Source of the DNA: Candidatus Methanofastidiosia archaeon | GTDB lineage: Archaea; Methanobacteriota_B; Thermococci; Methanofastidiosales; NM3 | Direction: 5' to 3' | NCBI GenBank assembly: GCA_020854925.1 | Contig: JAHKLV010000195.1 | Coordinates: 1-7,747, forward strand | DNA: 7,747 nt | In this document: positions 1-5,208 of the stretch, piece after piece | Numbering within the stretch: the stretch's first letter is position 1 | How the letters are laid out: the number at the start of each line of letters is the position of its first letter | Position numbers and translations under genes: made by a program | Notes under the pieces: model-generated | The model's database searches: none | Seen by the model: only the letters and a program-made list of their open reading frames with translations | What the model was told of the DNA's origin: nothing

Positions 1-1
1 C

Positions 2-388
2 ATTGCCAGGGGCGGTGACCTTTCACACAATCGCAAGCTTCTCGAAGATCCAGACATCGCGGTCATGAGCCGGCCGTACCCGCTGGACGACACGCTGGCC
101 AAGATAGCCCGCGACAACAACGTGCTTCTCGAGCTCTGCTTTGCCGATGTGCGCGCCGCTTCGGGTTATGCGAGGTCTCGGATGCTCCAGTCACTCATGC
201 GGACGGTTTCCGTTTCACGGAAGCGCTCAGTACCGCTCGTGCTCACAAGCGGGGCAACCGACGCGTACTCCCTCGTGACGCCGCGCGAGCTGGCTGCTTT
301 CGGGACGGTGCTTGGCCTGGACCCATGCGAGGCGAAGGCAGCGGTGACCACGGTGCCACAAACCTTCTTCCAGGGGATGGTGCGGTGA
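2..388 (+). CDS. rnp3: RNase P protein component 3 (Rpp30/p30), 3' part only
   Basis: Protein subunit of archaeal RNase P, the ribonucleoprotein that cleaves the 5' leader from pre-tRNA. In the known complex Rpp30 pairs with Pop5, and Pop5 is the next gene here. The frame is open from the left edge, so the gene starts outside the window and only about 128 C-terminal codons are present; the ATG at 65 is internal. Visible family signatures are an N-terminal GGD...NRKLLEDP stretch before position 65, then ARDNNVLLEL, then LVLTSGA (about 235-255), then a TPRELAAFG...LGLDP segment near the C-terminus. This matches the second half of the TIM-barrel-like PHP fold of the family, whose members are usually about 230 residues. 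The stop overlaps the GTG start of the Pop5 gene, which suggests translational coupling. Identification rests on sequence pattern and on gene order. Confidence 0.93.
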   Translation: MARGGDLSHNRKLLEDPDIAVMSRPYPLDDTLAKIARDNNVLLELCFADVRAASGYARSRMLQSLMRTVSVSRKRSVPLVLTSGATDAYSLVTPRELAAFGTVLGLDPCEAKAAVTTVPQTFFQGMVR

Positions 389-726
389 AGTACAAGATGC
401 CGAAGTCCATGCGGGAGAAACGCCGCTATCTCGAGGTTCGCATCGTCACGCCTTCACCCGTTGACGAGGAGGGGCTCAGGCACGTACTGTGGGAGGCGCT
501 CCTCGGTGCGCTCGGCGAGGTGGGCGCAGCCAAGACCCAGGCGTGGGTGCTCGAATGGGACCCTGCAGCGGGAACGGGATTCATCCGATGCGCCATACCG
601 TCCGTTGACGAGGTCATCTTTTCCCTCAAGACGGTGACTGCCATCGGTGGCGCACCAGCAAATATCATCATAGAGGGCGTTTCGGGCACGCTTAAATCCC
701 TTCGCACGACGCCGCCTGTCAAGTAA
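385..726 (+). CDS. rnp2: RNase P protein component 2 (Pop5)
   Basis: Pop5-type subunit of RNase P. It forms a heterotetramer with Rpp30 and supports the catalytic domain of the RNase P RNA during pre-tRNA 5' maturation. I place the start at GTG 385, giving 113 residues that begin MKYKMPKSMREKRRYL. This fits the family N-terminus (short basic start, then LREKKRY-type motif), overlaps the rnp3 stop as GTGA, and has a purine-rich AGGGG stretch at 372-376. A longer reading from ATG 325 would overlap rnp3 by more than 60 bases and add residues with no family counterpart. ATG 397 is a possible but less likely start. Other visible features are the GTGFIRC strand in the middle and the GTLKSLR motif near the C-terminus. 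Length is close to the usual 110-125. Confidence 0.93.
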   Translation: MKYKMPKSMREKRRYLEVRIVTPSPVDEEGLRHVLWEALLGALGEVGAAKTQAWVLEWDPAAGTGFIRCAIPSVDEVIFSLKTVTAIGGAPANIIIEGVSGTLKSLRTTPPVK

Positions 727-735
727 ATTTAAAAA
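727..735 (+). promoter_or_regulatory. TATA-like box of the SBDS-exosome operon
   Basis: The stretch from 724 to 735 is purely A/T (TAAATTTAAAAA), unusual in this GC-rich region, and lies directly at the stop of the Pop5 gene. A TATA box here would put transcription start near 757-762, giving a leader of about 95 bases before the SBDS start. It implies that the exosome genes can be transcribed separately from the RNase P genes. It is called from composition and position only. Confidence 0.6.
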
Positions 736-793
736 GGGATTGATTCAACATTATTAGGAAAGCGTGATAGTGATGGTGATGAACTGGTTCTGT

Positions 794-823
794 GGCGCGC
801 GTGCCGAAGGTGCGCCGTGCGCC
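794..823 (+). promoter_or_regulatory. GC-rich hairpin in the SBDS leader
   Basis: GGCGCGC at 794-800 can pair with GTGCGCC at 817-823 (one G-U). An inner stem 801-805/809-813 closes a GAA loop, with a bulge at 814-816. GTGCGCC is tandemly repeated (810-816 and 817-823), so the left arm could instead pair with the first copy, giving two alternative folds. The hairpin lies between the putative transcription start and the SBDS Shine-Dalgarno. Its function is unknown: it may be a leader structure affecting SBDS translation or simply a GC-rich accident. Confidence 0.35.
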
Positions 824-844
824 GTTGGGTGTACCGTCTTGTGT

Positions 845-850
845 GGTGAG
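845..850 (+). promoter_or_regulatory. Shine-Dalgarno fixing the SBDS start
   Basis: GGTGAG lies four bases before ATG 855. It decides between this start and the upstream in-frame GTG 792, which would add 21 residues not found in the SBDS family and would run through the leader hairpin. Confidence 0.7.
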
Positions 851-854
851 TTGC

Positions 855-1550
855 ATGGTCTCCATAGATGACGCTATCATCGCGCGACTCAAGACCCACG
901 GCGAGAAGTTCGAGGTGCTTGTTGACCCCTACAAGGCACGCAAGATAAAGCAGGGCGATGACCAGGAAGATTTTCTGGCTTCCACCTTTGTCTATAAGGA
1001 TGTAAGTGCCGCGGACAAGGCGCCCGACGAGCTTTTGTTGAAGGTCTTTGGCACCGACAACGTCGTGGAGATTGCACGTACCATCATCACGAAGGGCGAG
1101 GTGCATCTCACCAATGAGCAGCGCAAGGAGATCTTCGAGGAGAAACGCAACAAGATTATCTCCTACATCGTGAGAAACGCCGTAGACCCCAAGACCGGAT
1201 TCCCGCACCCCAGAATCCGCATCGAAAACGCCTTTGAGCAGCTCAACATCCACATTGACATATTCAAGTCGTCGGAGCGACAGACCGACGAGATTGTAAA
1301 GAAGCTGCGCACCGTGCTGCCCCTCCGCTTCGAGACACGTGACATGGCGGTCAAGATTCCGTCCGCCTATGTGGGAAAGGCCCATAGCGTTCTCGCTTCG
1401 TTTGGCACGCTCAAGCGTGAGGAATGGGCACGAGACGGCTCGTTGCTTGCCCTGCTCGAGATACCCGCAGGCCTGCAAAACGAGTTTTTTGACAAGATGA
1501 ACGCGCTCACGAAGGGCGACGTTGAAGTGAAGATAATCGAGAAGAGATGA
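855..1550 (+). CDS. sbds: SBDS ribosome maturation factor (Sdo1 homologue)
   Basis: Archaeal orthologue of the Shwachman-Bodian-Diamond syndrome protein. In eukaryotes it works with the EFL1 GTPase to release eIF6 from the 60S subunit; in archaea it is a 50S-binding maturation factor that has also been reported to associate with the exosome. The 231-residue product matches the usual 230-240. The N-terminal domain (about 1-90) starts MVSIDDAIIARLK and contains FEVLVDPYKA (19-28) and KGEVHLTNEQR (80-90). The central helical domain has DPKTGFPHPRIRIENA (111-126). The C-terminal ferredoxin-like domain starts around 160. The start is supported by GGTGAG at 845-850 and by the family N-terminus. It is the first gene after the putative promoter, and rrp4 begins only four bases after its stop, so the two are almost certainly cotranscribed. 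Confidence 0.96.
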   Translation: MVSIDDAIIARLKTHGEKFEVLVDPYKARKIKQGDDQEDFLASTFVYKDVSAADKAPDELLLKVFGTDNVVEIARTIITKGEVHLTNEQRKEIFEEKRNKIISYIVRNAVDPKTGFPHPRIRIENAFEQLNIHIDIFKSSERQTDEIVKKLRTVLPLRFETRDMAVKIPSAYVGKAHSVLASFGTLKREEWARDGSLLALLEIPAGLQNEFFDKMNALTKGDVEVKIIEKR

Positions 1551-1554
1551 TATC

Positions 1555-2256
1555 ATGGAATTGCTGGTCAACGAGCGAGAACTCGTGGTCCCCGGAACAT
1601 TGCTTGCCACCGGTGCGTACAAGTATGGTGGGGGCGTGGTGAAGGAAGGAGAATCATACTACTCCACCGTCCTGGGACTGTTTTATTTCGACGAGGCAAA
1701 GACCCTTGTCCGCGTCGTTCCCCTCGAAGGCAAGTACCTGCCAAAGGAGGGCGACAGCGTTGTGGGGAGGATATACAAGGTGCTTCCGGGCAAGTGGCTC
1801 GTGGACATCAACTCGGCGTACATTGCGTCTCTTGAACCCAAGAACGCCCTGCACGACCGTGTGGAGGACCTTTCCCGTATCTACGACGAGGGGGACATGA
1901 TCTTTGCCAAGGTAGACTCCGTCAATGAGATTTATGACGCTACTCTTTTCACCAAATCAATGCCGTACGGCAAGCTGCGGGGGGGCACGATAGTTGAGAT
2001 TCGCTCCACGCGGGTGCCGCGTCTTATAGGGAAGAAGGGTTCCATGATCTACATGATCAAACAGGAAACGAAGGCCAAGATACTGGTAGGGCAAAACGGG
2101 CTCGTATGGATAAAGGGAAGAAAAGAGATGGAGGAGCTTATCGTACGTGTCGTCAAGATGATTGACAGGGAAGCCCACATTTCAGGCCTTACCGACAAGA
2201 CAAAGGAATTCTTGAAAACAGAGATAGAGAAACTCAAAATCACAGGTGATAACTGA
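1555..2256 (+). CDS. rrp4: Exosome RNA-binding cap subunit Rrp4
   Basis: Cap protein of the archaeal exosome. Three copies sit on the Rrp41-Rrp42 hexameric ring and guide RNA, with a preference for poly(A), into the central pore. The 233 residues show the family order: an N-terminal beta domain (about 1-60, with VVPGTLLATG at 11-20), an S1 domain (about 64-138, from EGDSVVGRIYKV), and a KH domain (about 140-205) with GKKG at 159-162 as the RNA-binding GXXG loop. A charged helix closes the C-terminus. The start ATG is preceded by GAGATGAT (1544-1551), one mismatch from GAGGTGAT, with a short spacer. The stop overlaps the rrp41 start by one base (TGATG). All expected features are intact. Confidence 0.96.
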   Translation: MELLVNERELVVPGTLLATGAYKYGGGVVKEGESYYSTVLGLFYFDEAKTLVRVVPLEGKYLPKEGDSVVGRIYKVLPGKWLVDINSAYIASLEPKNALHDRVEDLSRIYDEGDMIFAKVDSVNEIYDATLFTKSMPYGKLRGGTIVEIRSTRVPRLIGKKGSMIYMIKQETKAKILVGQNGLVWIKGRKEMEELIVRVVKMIDREAHISGLTDKTKEFLKTEIEKLKITGDN

Positions 2257-2945
2257 TGGAACGATGTGATGGAAGAAAGAAGGACGAGTTACGCAGTATT
2301 CACATGGAGGTCGGCGTGCTCAAGCGTGCTGACGGTTCAGCGTATGTGGAATGGGGGGCAAACAAGGTTTTTGCATCCGTGTACGGCCCGCGTGAGGTCA
2401 TCCCCCGATTCCTTGCACGAAACGACCGTGCCGTCCTGCGGTGCAAGTACAATATGACGCCCTTCTCCGTGGAGGACCGCAAGCGGCCCGGCCCCGACCG
2501 CCGGTCCATTGAGATAGGGAAGGTCACCGCCGGTGCCCTCGCCCCTTCCGTGCTCTTGGAGAAGTTCCCGAATTCGATGATAGAGGTCGCCATTGAGATC
2601 ATGCAGGCGGACGCCGGTACCCGGTGCGCAGGCATCACCGCGGCGACGCTTGCCCTCGTCGACGCCGGTATACCCATGCGCGACCTCGTGCCCGCATGCG
2701 CCGCGGGAAAGGTCGACGGAGAGGTCGTGCTCGACCTCTGCAAGGAAGAGGACAATTCTGGCCAGGCGGACCTCCCCATCGCCATGATGCCACGGACCAA
2801 TGCGGTTACCCTCCTCCAGATGGACGGGGAGATGACCGAGGAAGAGGTCGAGGAGGCCATTGCCCTCGCCCAGACCGGGTGCAGGCAGGTCTATGAGATG
2901 CAGAAGGCTGCCCTCGTATCCAAATACGGCGGAGGTGATGAGTGA
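2256..2945 (+). CDS. rrp41: Exosome catalytic subunit Rrp41 (3'-5' exoribonuclease)
   Basis: RNase PH-fold subunit that carries the phosphorolytic active site of the archaeal exosome. It degrades RNA from the 3' end with phosphate, releasing nucleoside diphosphates, and can run in reverse to add A-rich tails. The 229 residues keep the active-site elements: basic PDRRS (80-84), DAGTR with R123 for phosphate/RNA contact, and EDNSGQAD, whose D166 and D172 have the six-residue spacing of the two catalytic aspartates known from Sulfolobus Rrp41. It should therefore be catalytically competent. The start ATG overlaps the rrp4 stop and is preceded by AGGTGAT (2244-2250), a near-perfect Shine-Dalgarno. 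It must pair with Rrp42, encoded by the next gene through another TGATG junction. Length is slightly below the common 240-250. Confidence 0.97.
   Translation: MERCDGRKKDELRSIHMEVGVLKRADGSAYVEWGANKVFASVYGPREVIPRFLARNDRAVLRCKYNMTPFSVEDRKRPGPDRRSIEIGKVTAGALAPSVLLEKFPNSMIEVAIEIMQADAGTRCAGITAATLALVDAGIPMRDLVPACAAGKVDGEVVLDLCKEEDNSGQADLPIAMMPRTNAVTLLQMDGEMTEEEVEEAIALAQTGCRQVYEMQKAALVSKYGGGDE
2931..2939 (+). promoter_or_regulatory. Shine-Dalgarno fixing the rrp42 start
   Basis: GGAGGTGAT, a full anti-SD complement, lies five bases before ATG 2945 and inside the last codons of rrp41. It favours ATG 2945 over the adjacent in-frame GTG 2942. Confidence 0.8.
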
Positions 2946-3742
2946 TGGACGCAGTGGCAAACATCAAGCGCCAGTTTATCCACGAGCTCGCTGCAGCCGG
3001 CAAGCGCGCCGACGGCAGGGGAATGCTCGAATACCGAGACATTAAGATTGTACCCAACTACCTCAAGAAGGCCGATGGCTCGGCATTTGTCGAGCTTGGT
3101 GACACGAAGGTCATCGTCGGTGTCAAGTACGACGTCGGAACGCCGTTCCCGGACATCCCCAACGAGGGGGTCATGACGACATCGGCCGAGCTTGCCCCCA
3201 TGGCATCCCCTGACTTCGAGTCAGGTCCGCCAGGCGAGGACGCCATCGAGCTCGCCCGCGTGGTGGACCGCGGCATCAGGGAATCGCACGCCATCGACAC
3301 CGCCAAGCTCTGCATCAAGCCGGGCGAACTGGTGCGTATCGTCTTTGTGGACATCCAGATTCTTGACCAGGACGGCAACCTCATCGACGCCTGCGGCATC
3401 GCCGCCATCACCGCGCTCCTGACCGCGAAGATGCGGGTCTACGACAGCGAGGGCAATCCCACGGACACCGTGGAACCACTCCCCGTGCGCAAGATCCCCG
3501 TGCCTTGCACGTTCGCGAAGATTGCCGGCTCCCTCATGACAGACCCCCAGGTGGATGAGGAAAGCGTGCTTGACTCGCGCCTCACCGTCACCACCGATGA
3601 TGAGGGCTACATCGTCGCCATGCAGAAGGGTGAATACGGAAGCTTTAAATTGGAAGAGATAATGGAGGCTGTGAAAATCTCGAAGAGCGAAGGCGCGAGA
3701 ATCCGCGAGATTATCAAAGCCGCTGTGAATGAGAGTGATTAG
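2945..3742 (+). CDS. rrp42: Exosome structural subunit Rrp42
   Basis: Second RNase PH-fold subunit of the archaeal exosome. Three Rrp41-Rrp42 dimers make the hexameric ring; Rrp42 is not catalytic itself but is needed for RNA binding and for shaping the Rrp41 active site. The 265-residue length is typical. Family signatures are KRADGRG (20-26), the ELAPMASPDFESGPPG block (82-97), which is diagnostic of Rrp42 as opposed to Rrp41, ELARVVDRGIRES (102-114) with conserved arginines, and VFVDIQILDQDGNLIDA (133-149). It lacks the paired-aspartate EDNxGxAD motif of Rrp41, as expected. The start is ATG 2945, chosen from the GGAGGTGAT at 2931-2939 and the TGATG overlap with the rrp41 stop. The stop lies one base before the L37Ae ATG chosen below. 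Confidence 0.96.
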   Translation: MDAVANIKRQFIHELAAAGKRADGRGMLEYRDIKIVPNYLKKADGSAFVELGDTKVIVGVKYDVGTPFPDIPNEGVMTTSAELAPMASPDFESGPPGEDAIELARVVDRGIRESHAIDTAKLCIKPGELVRIVFVDIQILDQDGNLIDACGIAAITALLTAKMRVYDSEGNPTDTVEPLPVRKIPVPCTFAKIAGSLMTDPQVDEESVLDSRLTVTTDDEGYIVAMQKGEYGSFKLEEIMEAVKISKSEGARIREIIKAAVNESD

Positions 3743-3743
3743 G

Positions 3744-4007
3744 ATGACAGGAAGCGTAGGACGATTTGGCAGCAGGTACGGCCGCAAGATTAGGAAGCGT
3801 GTGGTCACTGTTGAGAAGCGCATGAGGCAGGACCACCCCTGCCCCTCCTGCGGGAGGAAAACCGTGCGCAGGACGAGCACGTCGGTATGGGAGTGCACCA
3901 AGTGCGGCGCGAAGTTCGCCGGCGGCGCGTACTACCCACAGACCCCTTCGGGAAAGACCGCCCGCCGTGTTATCTCCAGCATGTCTGAGGTAGAATCGAA
4001 TGAGTGA
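3744..4007 (+). CDS. rpl37ae: 50S ribosomal protein L37Ae
   Basis: Zinc-ribbon protein of the large ribosomal subunit. The 87 residues begin MTGSVGRFGSRYGRKIRKRV, matching the family's GRFGxRYGxKIRKRV opening. Two CxxC knuckles (C33/C36 in CPSC and C51/C54 in CTKC) form the zinc site, followed by the conserved FAGGAYYPQTPSG. I chose ATG 3744 because GAGTGAT (3733-3739) stands at good distance. ATG 3729 would add five residues (MRVIR), overlap the rrp42 end and lack a Shine-Dalgarno, but cannot be excluded, since some family members have longer basic N-termini. It is a normal member of the archaeal exosome superoperon and overlaps rpoP by eight bases. Confidence 0.94.
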   Translation: MTGSVGRFGSRYGRKIRKRVVTVEKRMRQDHPCPSCGRKTVRRTSTSVWECTKCGAKFAGGAYYPQTPSGKTARRVISSMSEVESNE

Positions 4008-4182
4008 GGCATTTAGCACGGACGATGAGCCCAAGATGTACAAGTGTATCAACAAGGAGTGCAAGGCCGAGCTATCCCTTGCAGACCTTGAGAACGTACA
4101 GGGCGTCAAGTGTCCGTTTTGCGGAGGCAGGGTGCTTATCAAGCTGCGTGCCCAGGACGGAAAGCGCGTGAGCTGTGAATAG
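4000..4182 (+). CDS. rpoP: DNA-directed RNA polymerase subunit P (Rpb12/RpoP)
   Basis: Small zinc-binding subunit of archaeal RNA polymerase, the Rpb12 homologue, which helps assemble the Rpo3/Rpo11/Rpo10 platform and supports open-complex formation. The 60-residue product has a zinc ribbon made of C16-INKE-C21 and C38-PF-C41, then the conserved CPFCGGRVLIKLR segment and a basic C-terminus. Two oddities: the first knuckle is CX4C where the family usually has CX2C, and there is an acidic 12-residue extension before the canonical MYKC start. I keep ATG 4000 because GAGGT at 3987-3991 lies upstream, whereas ATG 4036, which would give the more usual 48 residues, has no clear Shine-Dalgarno. The start lies inside the end of rpl37ae, and the Brix gene begins immediately after the stop. 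Confidence 0.9.
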   Translation: MSEAFSTDDEPKMYKCINKECKAELSLADLENVQGVKCPFCGGRVLIKLRAQDGKRVSCE

Positions 4183-4692
4183 ATGCTCCTTACCACCTCA
4201 CGAAGAACAAGCCAGCGGACCCGGACTTTTTGCCGGGAGCTGGCATCTCTTTTTCCCTTGTGCGAATACTGCAATCGGGGAAAGAAGGGCGTGCGCGAGC
4301 TTCTCGACGAGGCGCTCATGCACGGCCACACCCGTGTTCTCGTAGTCCAGACACGAGACGGCAATCCCTCCTCTTTCGGCCTGCTCATGCCCGAGAAGGG
4401 GCTTGAATGGGTCGATGAGGTGCCCATCACCGCGCGGACGCGCCGGGACCTTGGCATCTCGCAGCGGGTCATGCCGCTCATGGAGGATGGCATCGTCGCC
4501 GTGGAAGACCGTGTCGGCTACCGCCGGTCGGGGCGCATCGCAGCCCTCTTCGGTGCGGCGCTCGAGGCATCGGAAGGGGATACCGTCATGGTCCTTGAAC
4601 CCTGCGAGAAGGGTGTGAGGATATCCTTTGTGCGGCCTGACATCTCTGAAGAGCCGGTGGGTCCCCAGATAACGGCGGTGCTCGCACCATGA
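4183..4692 (+). CDS. Brix-domain ribosome biogenesis protein (Imp4-like)
   Basis: Archaeal single-Brix-domain protein related to eukaryotic Imp4/Brx1/Rpf1, which bind pre-rRNA during ribosome assembly. The 169 residues open with LLTTSRRTSQRTRTFCRELA (2-21), the hallmark N-terminal strand and helix of the family, followed by NRGKKGVRELLDEA, then the RVLVVQTRDGNPSSF strand with family-like spacing, and further beta-rich segments to the C-terminus. The product length fits archaeal members. It is basic at the N-terminus, as expected for RNA binding. A CEYC motif at 27-30 sits where many members have a residue pair such as YV; it is probably incidental. The start abuts the rpoP stop with no gap, and the stop overlaps the pcc1 ATG (ATGA), so it belongs to the operon. 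The archaeal substrate is inferred, not proven. Confidence 0.9.
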   Translation: MLLTTSRRTSQRTRTFCRELASLFPLCEYCNRGKKGVRELLDEALMHGHTRVLVVQTRDGNPSSFGLLMPEKGLEWVDEVPITARTRRDLGISQRVMPLMEDGIVAVEDRVGYRRSGRIAALFGAALEASEGDTVMVLEPCEKGVRISFVRPDISEEPVGPQITAVLAP

Positions 4693-4916
4693 TGAAGCTG
4701 CGTATCGAGCTGGCCGATGCGGAGGCGAGAAAGTTCTATGAGGCGCTCGAACCCGAGATTGCATCCGTTCCTTACAAGAAGACGCGCTCTCGCATCACCG
4801 TGGAGGACGGCCGCCTTGTCATCACCGTCGAGGGGGATGACCTTAGCGCGCTGCGCGGTACCTTCAACTCCTACCTTAACTGGCTGCGCATCGTCGACGA
4901 AAGCTTTTCCTTGTAA
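4689..4916 (+). CDS. pcc1: KEOPS complex subunit Pcc1
   Basis: Small dimerising subunit of KEOPS, the complex with Kae1, Bud32 and Cgi121 that installs N6-threonylcarbamoyl on adenosine 37 of ANN-decoding tRNAs (t6A). Pcc1 makes the dimer platform that binds Kae1. The 75-residue product has the compact alpha-beta pattern of the family: a first strand MMKLRIEL, a helix with AEARKFYEALEPE, a strand pair RSRITVEDGRLVITVEG, and a closing helix DLSALRGTFNSYLNWLRIV that carries the conserved NSYLxW motif. The start overlaps the Brix stop (ATGA), and a second ATG follows directly at 4692. It is the last gene of the dense operon; a new TATA-like box follows nine bases after its stop. The product of the next operon, a methylthiotransferase, acts on the base that KEOPS makes. 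Confidence 0.92.
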   Translation: MMKLRIELADAEARKFYEALEPEIASVPYKKTRSRITVEDGRLVITVEGDDLSALRGTFNSYLNWLRIVDESFSL

Positions 4917-4924
4917 GCGATGCA

Positions 4925-4932
4925 TTAATATA
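4925..4932 (+). promoter_or_regulatory. TATA-like box for the membrane protein and methylthiotransferase genes
   Basis: TTAATATA lies 21 bases before ATG 4954. With the usual archaeal spacing of about 25 bases to the transcription start, the mRNA would begin at or close to the ATG and be leaderless or nearly so. A weak purine stretch TGAGG (4942-4946) is also present. The call is based on sequence and position. Confidence 0.55.
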
Positions 4933-4953
4933 CGGCGGCAGTGAGGAACACCT

Positions 4954-5199
4954 ATGGACCCCCTTGCCATCATCTCCCAGGTCCTTGCCATCATGTTCAA
5001 TGTGGCAGAGACGGTTGCCTCAGAGATTTCTGCAGCAAGCGAGGGGATTGTACCTCCCGAGGCGGTGGGCGTCTTTAGCATCGTCATTCTCCTGGTGCTC
5101 CTGCGCCTCGGGTTCGACTTCACGAAAAAGGTGGTAGACATCCTTTTGGTGATTTTTGTCATTTACCTTGCCTTAGCCATCATACCGAATGTTGTGTGA
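4954..5199 (+). CDS. Small membrane protein, two predicted helices, unknown function
   Basis: I do not recognise this family. The 81-residue product starts MDPLAIISQVLAIMFNVAET, a mildly hydrophobic N-terminal segment that may be amphipathic. It is followed by a short polar stretch (21-35, ASEISAASEG), then a first strong transmembrane helix at about 37-54 (AVGVFSIVILLVLLRLGF), a short charged turn DFTKK (55-59), and a second helix at about 60-79 (VVDILLVIFVIYLALAII). The two helices would form a hairpin across the cytoplasmic membrane, with the basic KK turn probably cytoplasmic. It has its own putative promoter, and its stop is only nine bases before the methylthiotransferase ATG, whose Shine-Dalgarno overlaps that stop. 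The two genes are therefore probably cotranscribed. Codon use and GC content resemble the neighbours, which argues for a real gene. A role beside tRNA modification is speculation. Confidence 0.75.
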   Translation: MDPLAIISQVLAIMFNVAETVASEISAASEGIVPPEAVGVFSIVILLVLLRLGFDFTKKVVDILLVIFVIYLALAIIPNVV

Positions 5200-5208
5200 G
5201 GGTGTGCG

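Noticed and set aside
325..384. Longer Pop5 starting at ATG 325
   Set aside because: It would overlap rnp3 by more than 60 bases and add Gly-rich residues with no family counterpart; GTG 385 restores the standard N-terminus.
792..854. Longer SBDS starting at GTG 792
   Set aside because: It adds 21 residues absent from the family, lacks a Shine-Dalgarno and runs through the leader hairpin; ATG 855 has GGTGAG at the right distance.
729..1622. 297-codon open frame on the minus strand opposite SBDS
   Set aside because: It mirrors the codons of SBDS and the start of rrp4, both strongly conserved proteins, and its translation has no recognisable family features.
2300..2960. Two long minus-strand frames (186 and 207 codons) opposite rrp41
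   Set aside because: Shadows of GC-rich coding sequence; rrp41 is intact with all active-site residues, and there is no promoter or Shine-Dalgarno for the opposite frames.
3714..4493. 259-codon minus-strand frame across L37Ae, RpoP and Brix
   Set aside because: It covers three identified plus-strand genes, and its composition (Ser/Arg-rich) is typical of antisense shadows.
4518..5162. 214-codon minus-strand frame across Brix, pcc1 and the small membrane gene
   Set aside because: It runs through the intergenic TATA region and two well-supported genes and shows no domain pattern.
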